A stretch of 64,000 nucleotides of DNA from Sesamum alatum (Eukaryota; Streptophyta; Magnoliopsida; Lamiales; Pedaliaceae). The notes under the pieces were generated by a model. That model made no database searches and was not told where the DNA came from. It saw only the letters and a program-made list of their open reading frames with translations. Each line of letters starts with the position of its first letter. Position 1 is the stretch's first letter. A program made the position numbers and the translations under genes. This document shows positions 35,728 to 47,700 of this stretch, piece by piece. The stretch covers positions 21,756,383-21,820,382 of the forward strand of contig JACGWO010000005.1 in assembly GCA_034509735.1 (NCBI GenBank), in the 5' to 3' direction.

Positions 35728-37586
35728 AAAACCAATTCGGAAGGGCTGCATTGTTTAGGGCCCTGAGTGTCTGATACAGTGTCATCCTCACATTCAAGAG
35801 CTTCAAAGGAATTAAAGAGAACAATCTCCTTTCCCTTGGCAATAGCCGTCTCTTGGTTCGGTTGCTTTTCCACGTTCGCTCGTGGATCCGGACGTGTTTC
35901 AGTTGTTGTTCGAGGCACAAAAACTTTCACTGGGGGACGAGGGTGGAGGCTTCTGCAGTCAGCAAGAACTCGTGGAGTGCCCCAAGCACATGCACTTGAC
36001 GCACTTCGGTGGAATCCATTCATACTCCACGTCCACCTTACATGGTACTTCCCGTCCGTCCTCCGTAGGAGCCATGATAACAATATGTTTCGGAAGTGTG
36101 GAAGAGATATCCAACATAACGCACACACGAGCGAAGTCCAGTCTCGTGCATGCCTTCGTGATAGCATCTTGGTACAATGGCTTTCCAATCCCACTAGCTA
36201 CTACCCTAAGACCCTCATCCGTCCAAAATTCCACGGGGAGGTGACGTAACCTAATCCAGATTGGGACTTCAGTAAGTTTGTGCTTCCTTAGTGCCATTCC
36301 CGCCTCCCATCGTTGAAATAGGTTGACCGTGGAAAAGCCACGGCCCTCCCTCAAGCACCTCCTCCATCGCTTTCATCGTATTGAATTGAAAGGAAAAAAA
36401 AAACCATTAGCCGTGGCTGTGACCTTATGCACCATCGGCCATGTCTTCTTAGCAAAGGCTTCCATGTCATGAAAATAAGGGCGACGACCCAAAAAATAGC
36501 CAACAATAGTATGCATCCAACGTTGAGAACCATCACGAATTAAATTCAACGAAGGTCGAACAATAGTTTCACCATTTTGAACCAAAGGAGGAACATAATT
36601 GAGAGTTTTCCGAGTAGAATTATGAAACACAACAGTAATTTTATCAACAGATGATAACGTAGAATAACTTGATGTCAAGGGAACGTTACCAATGAATATG
36701 TCCAGTGGTTTAGCCACGTTTCCTTTGTCCAAAGGGGCTGAAGATGGTGGCCGTGTAAGGGGAGCAACCGGCGGTAAATTATGCAAGTTTCCGTCCAGAT
36801 GTGTATCCATGCTAAATAAGGAAGATTGCGGCTGATTATCCACACGTATGGAAGGCGGATCAGATTGGAAGGAAGATGTCTCAGCATGTAAGGAATATTG
36901 CGGCTGATTATCCACACGTATGGAAGGCGGATCAGAATGGATAAATAAGGAAGATTGCAGCTGATTATCCACACGTATGGAAGGCGGATCAGATTGGAAG
37001 GAAGATGTCTCAACATGTAAGGAATATTGCAGCTGATTATCCACACGTAAGGAAGGTCGCTGATTATCCGGATCTTGTTGGGAGCCTTCCACAACGGTAA
37101 CAATGGATGGCGGCGCTAGGGTTTCAGCCGCAGCACTCACTGGAAATATCGAGGAAGCCATGGACGACGGCGGCAATGAGAGAAGAGGACTAGGAAATGA
37201 TGTAGCCACTGAAGGAGTGTGTAGCAGATATGCATTCATTTGTTCGGTTGTTGGCATAAGTGGAATCCGACGTGCAGGCCGAGTAGGAGCCGTAATCGGC
37301 CGGAAAGGAGTAAGAGTGCGGGACGAGGAAGGACGTGCAACCATTGACGGCCGGGGCTGAAAATCACCAAATTTTTCATTCTATCTACGCTTTAAATCCG
37401 ATATAGCCTCCATAGATGCAATGTCACCTTCATCAATCACCCTATTAGCCAACACAAGGAACTCGGACAAGTTGAACTCGGAGAGTAACCGATTAAGTGC
37501 ATTCTCCTCCTCCGACGACGGACAACCAACAACGGCCGCTCCCATTACCGCTCAATATCATCCAAGGGCGGCTCATCATTGGCCAT
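35724..37586 (-). pseudogene. LINE ORF1 (nucleic-acid-binding, DUF4283 and CCHC knuckle)
   Basis: Role: RNA-binding chaperone of the retrotransposon particle. An ATG at 37584-37586 opens a frame (MANDEPPLDDIER) that shifts near 37545 and meets an in-frame TAG at 37381-37383. The long frame 37344-36373 then has a Pro/Ser-rich N-terminus with a repeated 'PSIRVDNQ' unit (about 36820-37060) and the DUF4283 segment 'YFLGRRPYFHDMEAFAKK'. After an A/T-run frameshift (about 36396-36404) the second frame (36354-35959) ends with the knuckle CVKCMCLGHSTSSC. The C-terminal frame stops at TGA 35724-35726, overlapping the ORF2 ATG. At least three breaks: a pseudogene. Confidence 0.85.
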
Positions 37587-37660
37587 GAAGGCCGAGAATG
37601 TATGAGTGTGTGTATTGTGTGAGAGAGGGAGGAGAGAATTCTAGAGAGAGAATTCTTCCC

Positions 37661-38814
37661 GTAGGAAACACGTTAGCTTTGAGGTGGGCTCGGACCCCCA
37701 CTTCAAACTTTGGTTTGACCCCTGGCACCCACTTGGTGTTCTCATTCATCGGTTTCCTCGTGGCCCTTCTATCACAGTTATCCCTATTGATGCTTCCTTA
37801 GGGTCTGTAATCCAATCGGGGCAATGGAACTGGCCTCTAACCACAAATTTTGAGTTGCTTGGTATTGCTGTTAACCTACCACCGATATGCCCTGGACCAT
37901 CTCGGGTCCTATGGAATTCTCTCAATGGATCTCTTTTGAACTCAGATGCGCTGAGTATATTTCAGCCAGCCAGCCCGAAGGTGGAGTGGTTCTCTCTTTT
38001 TCATGGCCCCTTCCGCATTCACCGGTACCTATTCATTCTTTGGCTTGCTATTTGGGAGCGCTTATCTACAATGGATAGGCCATGGTTTCCACCGGATTCT
38101 TGGGAGTGTGTCCTCTGCAACTCTGGAGTGGCTGAGAGCCATTCCACCTCTTCTTTGAATGCACATTCTCGGGAGATGCCTTTATCTCATTGGACAGCGC
38201 ACCAAACTTCGTTGGCCTCATTCGTCATGGCAGAACGACATTAGATGGCGTGGTAAACAAATTGTTAACGCAGCTTACCGTGCCACCTTTGCTTCGCTCA
38301 TATACCACATCTGGCGGGAACGTAATGCTAGAAGATTCCAGGACTCCTCAATGACTGTAAACGCGTTGGTGGAACTCGTTCTTGAGCAGATCCGCACCCG
38401 CATCCATGGCGACAACTTGGGTCCCTCTCTTCAAACTGCAGCCCTCTTCCGTCTTTGGCGAATCCCATGGAACTCTCATTGATCCTTCTTGGAGCTTCAC
38501 TGTAGAATGATTGTTGGAATGATGTGTTGGTTTGGGCTGGCCTGTTGTTGTTTTTCTGCTTTGTTGATTTTGGGCCGGCATGTAGCCGAGATTGTTTTGG
38601 CCTTTATGTTGTAAAATTTGTTGTTGTGTCTGTCTTGTTGCGCATCTGTGCCCTTTGTTGGGGCTGGCTTGTCGTTGTGGTTTTGTGCCCAAGATTGTTT
38701 GATTGTTGTTATCGTCCTGGGCGTTCATTTTGTGGACTGGGCACACAGCCTATGTCATTGTCGTAACCTTCTCCTTTATTTATGAAATTTACCTTTACCT
38801 AAAAAATAAAAAAA
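37661..38814 (+). mobile_element. LINE 1, 3' half with zf-RVT domain and poly(A)
   Basis: The C-terminal end of LINE ORF2 on +. Seen: 'LWFDPWHPLG', then 'FILWLAIWERLSTMDRPW' with a CX2C pair (zf-RVT domain), then 'IYHIWRERNARRFQ', typical of plant LINE C-termini. Frames are 37684-38244 and 38159-38482, so at least one frameshift. The 3' UTR ends 'gaaatttacctttacc' plus an A-rich tail (38801-38814), after which satellite resumes at 'ggtacaaagg'. The junction with the inverted half is within about 37620-37680. Confidence 0.85.
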
Positions 38815-39861
38815 GGTACAAAGGTGAGTCCATGGCTCAAAAGAGTGTTCTAGATGTAATTCTAGTGCATTTTTATGTTGAATAAGATGGAGTCCTAGTC
38901 ATATAATCGAAGAGTGGCTTTAATATTGATTATTAGAGTCAATACGAATATATTTATAGCCAAAACTGAGTCATCTATCAGTCAATTATAAGAACTGAAA
39001 GCAAAAGGTGTTTCCTACGATTGTGTTAAGTATTAGGCATGTATCCGAACGTACGATTGATTATAAAGGTTCTCCAACATATGGCAAAGATAAAAGTGGA
39101 TTAGTGTTTAAACTTGTTTAAAGGAGTTTGTCATTGCGCAAAGGTACAAAGGTGAGTCCATGGCTCAAAAGAGTGTTCTAGATGTAGTCCTAGTGCATTT
39201 TTATGTTGAATAAGATGGAATCCTAGTCATATAATCGAAGAGTGGCTTTAATATTGATTATTAGAGTCAATACGAATATATTTATAGTCAAAACTGAGTC
39301 ATCTATCAGTCAATTATAAGGACTGAAAGCAAAAGGTGTTTCCTACGATTGTATTGAGTATTAGGCATGTATCCGAACGTACGATTGATAATGAAGGTTC
39401 TCCAAGCCCTCGATATGGCAAAGATAAAAGTGGATTAATGTATCAACTTGTTTAAAGGAGTTTGTCTTTGAGCAAAGGTACAAAGCTGAGTCCATGGCTC
39501 GAAAGAGTATTCTAAATGTAGTCCTAGTGCATTTTATGTTGAATAAGATGGCGTCCTAGTCGTATAACCGAAGGGTGGCTTTTAATATTGATTATTAGAG
39601 TCAATACAAATATATTTATAGCAAAAAATGAGTCATCTATCAGTCAATAATAAGGACTGAAAACACAATGTGTTTCCGACGATTGTGTTGAGTATTAGGC
39701 ATGTATCCGGATGTACGATTGATTATGAAGGTTCTCAAAGCCCTCGATATGGCAAAGATAAAAGTGCATTAGTTTCTAAACTTATTTAGAGGAGTTTGTC
39801 GTTGCGCAAAGGTACAAAGGTGAGTCCATGGCTCAAAATAGTGTTCTAGATGTAGTCCTAG
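38815..39861. repeat. Satellite type B
   Basis: About three monomers between LINE 1 and LINE 2, starting mid-monomer at 'ggtacaaaggtgagtccatg' and ending at 'gatgtagtcctag'. Diagnostic 'ggttctccaa' is present. No genes. Confidence 0.93.
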
Positions 39862-40660
39862 CCTGACGAGTACATTAGGAACTGATTTAGTGCAATCTGT
39901 CATCCTTGAGGGAGAGTGGAATTGGCCAATTATTACTGACATGGAGTGTTTGGTGATTTTACATTCCTTGCCCACCATTCATGGTGGCCATGATCGGATT
40001 TTGTGGAGAGGGACGGGAAAGAGTTTTTCTACGTCGGAGGCATATAGGGCTCTTCAAGCATCCTCACCAAAGGTAGTATGGTCTTCACTACTTTTGGCCC
40101 TTTTAAGATTCCACGGAACTCTTTTATCCTATGGCTTGCTATTCTTGGAAGATTATCCACTATGGATAAGCCTTGGTTACTTCACTTGGATACTTCTTGT
40201 ATTTTATGCATTGACGGGCTACATGAAACCCATTCCCACATGTTCTTTGAGGTCGGTTTTCACGTCAATGCCTTGGGGCCGTCAGACGCCTAGTTCGGTT
40301 TCCGTGGCCAAACCGTGAGTGGAAAACGGATATCACCTGGGCAGCAAAAAAGTGGAGAGGACGACATGTTATCAACACAGTGTATAGGGCATTATTGGCA
40401 TCACTTATCTATCACCTTTGGCAAGAACGCAATCGAAGGAGGTTCCCACAGACTGAGTGCACTGCTATTACAATAGGTCATCTGGTGGTTGAAGAAATCC
40501 GGCAACTTATTTTGAGTTCTGAGCTTCCTTGTAATATTAGAACGATAGCATTATACAGACTTTGGCGGATTCCTTGGACACATTCCCACGGAACCATTTG
40601 ACTGACTTGTAACATTTGTAATTCTATCTTTTAATGAAACTTACCTTCACCGAAAAAAAA
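39862..40660 (+). mobile_element. LINE 2 fragment, 5'-truncated ORF2 C-terminus
   Basis: The same LINE family as the 3' half at 37661. The frame 39890-40318 begins 'QSVILEGEWNWPIITDMECL', continues through the zf-RVT region (about 40120-40260) with frame changes, and ends in 'LIYHLWQERNRRRF' (frame 40380-40601). The 3' end reads 'gaaacttaccttcaccg' followed by eight A (40653-40660). It replaces about 130 bp of the satellite monomer and shows no obvious target-site duplication. Non-functional remnant. Confidence 0.85.
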
Positions 40661-43600
40661 TGAGTCATCTATCAGTTAATGATAAGGACTGAAAGCAAAA
40701 GGTGTTTCCTACGATTGTGTTGAGTATTAGGCATGTATCTGGACGTACGATTGATTATGAAGGTTCTCCAAGCCCTCCATATGGCAAAGATAAAAGTGCA
40801 TTAGTGTCTAAACGTGTTTAAAGGAGTTTGTCGTTGAGCAAAGGTACAAAGCTGAGTCCATGGCTCGAAAGAGTGTTCTAAATGTAGTCCTAGTGCATTT
40901 TATGTTGTATAAGAAGGCTTCCTAGTCGTATAATCGAAGAGTGGCTTTAATATTGATTATTAGAATCAATACGAATATATTTATAGCCAAAAGTGAGTCA
41001 TCTATGAGTCAATGATAAGGACTGAAAGCACAAGGTGTTTCCTACGATTGTATTGAGTATTCGGCATGTATCCGAACGTACGATTGATTATGAAGTTCTC
41101 CAACCCTCGATATGGCAAAGATATAAGTGCATTAGTGTCCAAACTTGTTTAACGGAGTTTGTCGTTGTGCAAAGGTACAAAGCTGAGTCATGGCTCAAAA
41201 GAGTGTTTTAGATGTAGTCCTAGTGCATTTTTATGTTAAATAACATGGAGTCCTAGTCATATAATCGAAGAATGGCTTTAATATCAATTATTATAGTCAA
41301 TACGAATATATTTAAAGACAAAAAATGAGTCATATATCAGTCAATGATAAGGACTGAAAACAAAAGGTGTTTCCTATGATTGTGTTGAGTATTAGGCATG
41401 TATCTGGACGTACGATTGATTACGAAGGTTGACCAAGCCCTCCATATGGCAAAGGAAAACGAGGAATAAATGTCTAAATTTGTTTAAAGGAGTTTGTCGT
41501 TGTGCAAAGGTACAAAGTTGAGTCCATGGCTCAAAAGAGTGTTTTAGATGTAGTGCTAGTGCATTTCAATGTTGAATAACATGGAGTCCTAGTCATATAA
41601 TCGAAGAGTGGATTTAATATTCATTATTAGAGTGAATACGAATATATTTATAGCAAAAAACGAGTCATCTACTAGTCTATGATAAGGACTGAAAGCTCAA
41701 GGTGTTTCCTACGATTGTGTTGAGTATTAAGCATGTATCCGGACGTACAATTGATTATGAAGGTTCTCCAAGCCCTCGATATGGCAAAGATATAAGTGCA
41801 TTAGTGTCCAAACTTGTTTAACGGAGTTTGTCGTTGTGCAAAGGTACAAAGCTGAGTCATGGTTCAAAAGAGGGTTTTAGATGTAGTCCTAGTGCATTTT
41901 TATGTTAAATAACATGGAGTCCTAGTCATATAATCGAAGAGTGGCTTTAATATCAATTATTATAGTCAATACGAATATATTTAAGACAAAAAATGAGTCA
42001 TCTATCCGTCAATGTTAAGCACAGAAAGCACAAGGTGTGTCCTACGATAGTGTTGAGTATTAGGTATGTATCCGGACGTACAATTGATTATGAAAGTTCT
42101 CCAAGCCCTCGATATGGCAAAGATAAAAGTGCATTAGTGTCTAAACTTGTTTAAAGGAGTTTGTCGTTGCGCAAAGGTACAAAGGTGAGTCCATAGCTCA
42201 AAAAAGTGTTCTAGATGTAGTCCTACTGCATTTTTATGTTGAATAAGATGGAGTCCTAGTCATATAATTGAAGAGTGGCTTTAATATTGATTATTAGAGT
42301 CAATACGAATATATTCGTAGCCAAAAATGAGTCATCTATCAGTCAATGATAAGGACTGAAAGCACAAGGTGTGTCCTATGATTGTGCTGAGTATTAGGTA
42401 TGTATCCAGACGTACGATTGATTATGAAGGTTCTCCAAGCCCTCGATATGGCAAAGATAAAAGTGCATTAGTATCTAAACTTGTTTAAAGGAGTTTGTCG
42501 TTGCGCAAAGGTACAAAGGTGAGTCCATGGCTCAAAAGAGTGTTCTAGATGTAGTCCTAGTACATTTTTATGTTGAATAAGATGGAGTCCTAGTCATATA
42601 ATCGAAGAGTGGCTTTAATATTGATTATTAGAGTCAATACGAATATATTCGTAGCCAAAAATGAGTCATCTATCAGTCAATTATAAGGACTGAAAGCACA
42701 AGGTGTGTCCTATGATTGTATTGAGTATTAGGTATGTATCCGGACGTACGATTGATTATGAAGGTTCTCCAAGCCCTCGATATGGCAAAGATAAAAGTGC
42801 ATTAGTATCTAAATTTGTTTAAAGGAGTTTGTCGTTGCGCAAAGGTACAAAGGTGAGTCCATAGCTCAAAAGAGTGTTCTAGATGTAGTCCTAGTGCATT
42901 TTTATGTTTGAATAAGGAGTCGTAGTCACATAATCGAAGAGTGGCTTTAATATTGATTATTAGAGTCAATATGAATATATGTATAACCAAAAATGAGTCA
43001 TCTATCAGTCAATGATAAGGAGTGAGAGCACAAGGTGATTCCTATGATTGTGTTGAGTATTAGGCATGTATTTGGACATACAATTGATTATGAAGGTTCT
43101 CCAAGCCCTCGATATGGCAAAGATAATAGTGCATTAGTGTCTAAACTTGTTTAAAGGAGTTTGTCGTTGAGCAAAGGTACAAAGCTGAGTCCATGGCTCG
43201 AAAGAGTGTTCTAAATGTAGTCATAGTGCATTTTATGTTGAATAAGATGGCTTCCTAGTCGTATAATCGAAGAGTGGCTTTAATATTGATTATTAGAGTC
43301 AATATGAATATATAAAGAGCCAAAAATGAGTCTCTATCAGTCAATGATAAGGATTGAAAACACAAGGTGTTTCCTATGATTGTGTTGAGTATTAGGCATG
43401 TATCTGGACGTACGATTGAGTACAAAGGATGACCAAGCCCTCGATATGGCAAAGGAAAAAGAGGAATAAATGTCTAAATTTATTTAAAGGATTTTTTCGT
43501 TGCGCAAAGGTACAAAGCTGCCTGGCTCAAAAGAGTGTTTTAGATGTAGTCCTAGTGCATTTTTATGTTGAATAACATGGAGTCCTAGTCATATAATCGA

Positions 43601-43712
43601 AGAGTGGCATTATTATTGATTATTATAGTCAATACAAATATATTTATAGCAAAAAATGAGTCATCTATCAGTCAATGATAAGGACTGAAAGGACAAGGTG
43701 TGTCCTACGATT
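40661..43712. repeat. Satellite type B with occasional hybrid monomers
   Basis: About nine monomers. Most carry 'ggttctccaagccc', but those near 41427 and 43430 carry the 'gaccaagccc' variant with 'gaggaataaatgtctaaatt'. A two-monomer unit with 'gatataagtgcattagtgtc' repeats at about 41119 and 41786. No genes. Confidence 0.92.
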
Positions 43713-44758
43713 ATAAATCATAGTACTTCTTCTTCTATCTGGGTGGCGTGGATCTACTACCATTTCAAACTTCGTTGTAAATTTGTTTGGACGGTGGGAG
43801 ACAAAGCGGGATCGTCGACATGGAGGAAGCTTCTCCGCCTGTGACCTATTTTGAAGCCTCGGATTGAATACATTATTGGTGATGGTGGTTCCACATCTTT
43901 ATGGCATGACCCTTGGCACCACCTAGGCCCTCTTATTCAGCAGTTACGAAGGGGTCCTGGCTTGACCGGAACATCCGGTACTGATTTATTGTAATCTGTC
44001 ATTTTTGAGGGGGAATGGAATTGGCCACTTATCACAGACATAGAGTGCTTGGTTATTTTGCAGTCCTTGCCCACCATTCATGGAGGACAGGATTGGATTC
44101 TCTGGAGAGGGATAGGAACAGTTTTTTCTACATCGGAGGCATATAGAGCTCTACAGCCATCCTCACCAAAAGTTGTTTGGTCTTCACTTTTTTTGGGGCC
44201 TTTTAAAATCCCACGCAACACCTTTATGCTGTGGCTTGCTATCCTTGGACGATTATCCACTATAGATAAGCCTTGGTTTCTTCACATGGACACTACTTGT
44301 ATACTATGCATTGACGGACAATCTGAAACTCATGCTCACATGTTCTTTGATTGTCGGTTTTCACGTCAATGCCTTGGAGCCATCAGACGCCGAGTCCGGT
44401 TTCCATGGCCGAACCGAGAGTGGAATACGGATGTTACTTGGGCAGCAACAAGGTGGAGAGGACGACATGCTATCAATGCGGCATATAGAGCTTTGTTGGC
44501 CTCATTTATCTACCACCTTTGGCAAGAACGCAACCGAAGGAGGTTCCAAGCAAACCGAGCGTACTGCTGATACGATTGGGAGATTAGTGGTTGAGGAAAT
44601 CCGACAACTTATTTTGAGTTCTGATCTTCCTTGTAATATTAGTACTATAGCATTATTTAGACTGTGACGGATCCTTGGACTCATTTCCAAGGTTCCAATT
44701 GATTGACATGTACTTTTTGTAACTCTATTCTATTTTAATGAAACTTACCTTTACCGGG
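43713..44758 (+). mobile_element. LINE 3 fragment with target-site duplication
   Basis: A 5'-truncated LINE of the same family. A long frame 44049-44570 encodes the ORF2 C-terminus: 'FMLWLAILGRLSTIDKPW', a Cys/His pattern around 'CILCIDGQSETHAHMFF' (zf-RVT), and 'FIYHLWQERNRRRFQ'. An in-frame stop lies just upstream. It is flanked by an imperfect 18-bp duplication of satellite (43695-43712 'aaggtgtgtcctacgatt' and 44759-44776 'aaggtgggtcctatgatt'), the expected footprint of target-primed insertion. The poly(A) tail is lost. Confidence 0.9.
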
Positions 44759-47700
44759 AAGGTGGGTCCTATGATTGTGTTGAGTATTAGGTATGTATCC
44801 GGACGTACGATTGATTATGAAGGTTCTCCCAAGTCCTCGATATGGCAAAGATAAAAGTGCATTAGTGTCTAAACTTGTTTAAAGGAGTTTATCGTTGCAC
44901 AAAGGTACAAAGCTGACTCCATGTCTCAAAAGAGAGTTCTAGACGTAGTCCTAGTGCATTTTTATGTTGAATAAGATGGAGTCCTAGTCATATAATCAAA
45001 GAGTGGCTTTAATAACGATTATTAGAGTCAATACAAATATATTTATAGTAAAAAATGAGTCATCTATCAGTCAATGATAAGGAGTGAAAGCAAATGGTGA
45101 TTCCTACGATTGTGTTGAGTATTAGGCATGTATCTGGATGTACGATTGATTACCAAGGTTCTCCAAACTCTCGATATGGCAACATAAAAGTGCATCAGTG
45201 TTAAACTTGTTTAAAGGAGTTTGTCGTTGCGAAAGGGTACAAAGCTGAGTCCATGGTTCTAAAGAGTGTTCTAAATGTAGTGCTAGTGCACTTTATGTTG
45301 AATAAGAAGGCGTCCTAGTCGTATAATCGAAGAGTGGCTTTAATATTGATTATTAGAGTCAATACGAATATATTTATAGCAAAAAATGAGTCATCTATCA
45401 GTCAATAATAAGGACTGAAAACACAAGGTGTTTCCTAATATCATGTTGAGTATTAGGTATGTATCCGGACGTACGATTGATTATGAAGATTCTCCAAGCC
45501 CACGATATGGCAAAGATAAAAGTGCATTAGTGTCTGAACTTGTTTAAAGAGTTTCTGGTTGCGCAAAGGTACAAAGCTGACTCCATGGCTCAAAAGAGTG
45601 TTCTATATGTAGTCCTAGTGGATTTTTATGTTGAATAAGATGGAAGTCCTTGTCATATAATCGAAAAGTGGTTTTAATATTGATTATTAGAGTCAATACG
45701 AATATATTTATAGCAAAAAATGATTCATCTGTCAGTCAATATAAGGACTGAAAGCACAAGGTGTTTCCTACGATTGTCTTGGGTATTAGGCATGTATCCG
45801 GTCGTACGATTTTTTATGAAGGTTCTCCAAGCCCTTGATATGGCAAAGATAAAAGCGCATTAGTGTCTAAACTTGTTTAAAGGAGTTTGTCGTTGCGAAA
45901 TGGTACAAAGTTGAGTCCATGGCTCGAAAGAGTGTTCTAAATATCGTCCTAGTGCATTTTATGTTGAATATAATGGCGTCCTAGTCGTATAATCGAAGAG
46001 TGGATTTAATATTGATTATTAAAGTCAATACGAATATATTTATAGCAAAAAATGAGTCATCTATCAGTCAATCATAAGGACTGAAAACACAAGGTGTTTC
46101 CTACAATTGTATAGAGTATTAGGACTGTATCTGAACGTACGATTGATTATGAAGGTTCTCCAAGCCCTCGATATGGCAAAGATAAAAGCGCATTAGTGTC
46201 TGAACTGTTTTAGAGGAGTTTGGCGTTGCACAATGGTACAAATGTGAGTCCATGGCTGATAAGAGTGTTCTAGATGTAGTTCTAGTGCATTTTTATGTTG
46301 AATAAGATGGAGTCCTAGTCATTTAATCAAAGAGTGGCTTTAATATTGATTATTAGAGTCAATACGAATATATTTATACCAAAAAATGAGTCATCTATCA
46401 GTCAATGATAAGGACGGAAAGCAAAAGGTGTTTTCTACGATTGTGTTGAGTATTAGGCATGTATCTGGACGTACGATTGATTATGAAGGTTCTCCAAGCC
46501 CTCGATATGGCAAAGATAAAAGTGCATTAGTGTCTAAACTTATTTAAAGGAGTTTGTCGTTGAGCTAAGGTACAAAGCTGAGTCCATGGCTCGAAAGAGT
46601 GTTTTAAATACAGTCCTAGTGCATTTTATGTTGAATAAGATGGCTTCCTAGTCGTACAATCGAAGAGTGGCTTTAATATTGATTACTAGAGTCAATACGA
46701 ATATATAAAGAGCCTAAAATGAGTCATCTATCAGTTAATGATAAGGACTCAAAACACAAGGTGTTTCTTATGATTGTGTTGAGTATTAGGCATGTATCTG
46801 GACGTACGATTGATTACAAAGGATAACCAAGCCCTCGATATGGGAAAGGAAAAAGTGGAATAAATGTCTAAATTTGTTTAAAGGAGTTTCTTGTTGCGCA
46901 AAGGTACAAAGCTGAGTGCATGGCTCAAAAGAGTGTTTTAGATGTAGTCCTAGTACATTTTTATGTTGAAAGATGGAGTCCTAGTCATATAATAGAAGAG
47001 TGGCTTTATTATTGATTATTATAGTCAATACGAATATATTTATAGCAAAAAATAAGTCATCTATCAGTTAATGATAAGGACTGAAAGCACAAGGTGTGTC
47101 CTACGATTGTGTTGAGTATTAGGTATGTATCCGGACGTACTATTGATTATGAATGTTCTCCAAGCCCTCGATATGGCAAAGATAAAAGTGCATTAGTGTC
47201 TAAACTTGTATAAAGGAGTTTGTCGTTGCACAAAAGTACAAAGCTGAGTCCATGGCTCAGAAGATGGTTCTAGATGTAGTCGTAGTGCAATTTTATGTTG
47301 AATAAGATGGAGTCATAGTCATATAATCGAAGAGTGGCTTTAATAATTATTATTAGAGTCAATACGAATATTTTATAGCCAAAAAATGAGTCATCTATCA
47401 GTCAATGATAAGGACAAAAAAAAACGAGGTGTTTCCTACGATTGTGTTGAGTATTAGGCATGTATCCGGACATACGATTGACTATGAAGGTTCTCCAAGC
47501 CCTCAATATGGCAAAGATAAAAGTGCATTAGTGTCTAAAGTTGTTTAAAAGAGTTTGTCGTTGCACAAAGGTACAAAGGTGAGTCCATAGCTCAAAAGAG
47601 TGTTCTAGATGTAGTCTAGTGCATTTTTATGTTGAATAGGATGGAGTCCTAGTCATATAATCGAATAGTGACTTTATTTTTGATTATTAGAGTCAATATG

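Larger units (their letters stand above)
34870..37660 (-). mobile_element. LINE 1, inverted 5' half (ORF1 and endonuclease)
   Basis: The 5' portion of a plant L1-type LINE on -, starting at the element's 5' end near 37640-37660 and ending inside the endonuclease domain at the satellite junction (34869/34870). The reverse transcriptase is absent. Next to it on + lies the 3' end of a LINE of the same type with a poly(A) tail. The head-to-head layout matches a twin-primed (5'-inverted) insertion. Confidence 0.85.
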
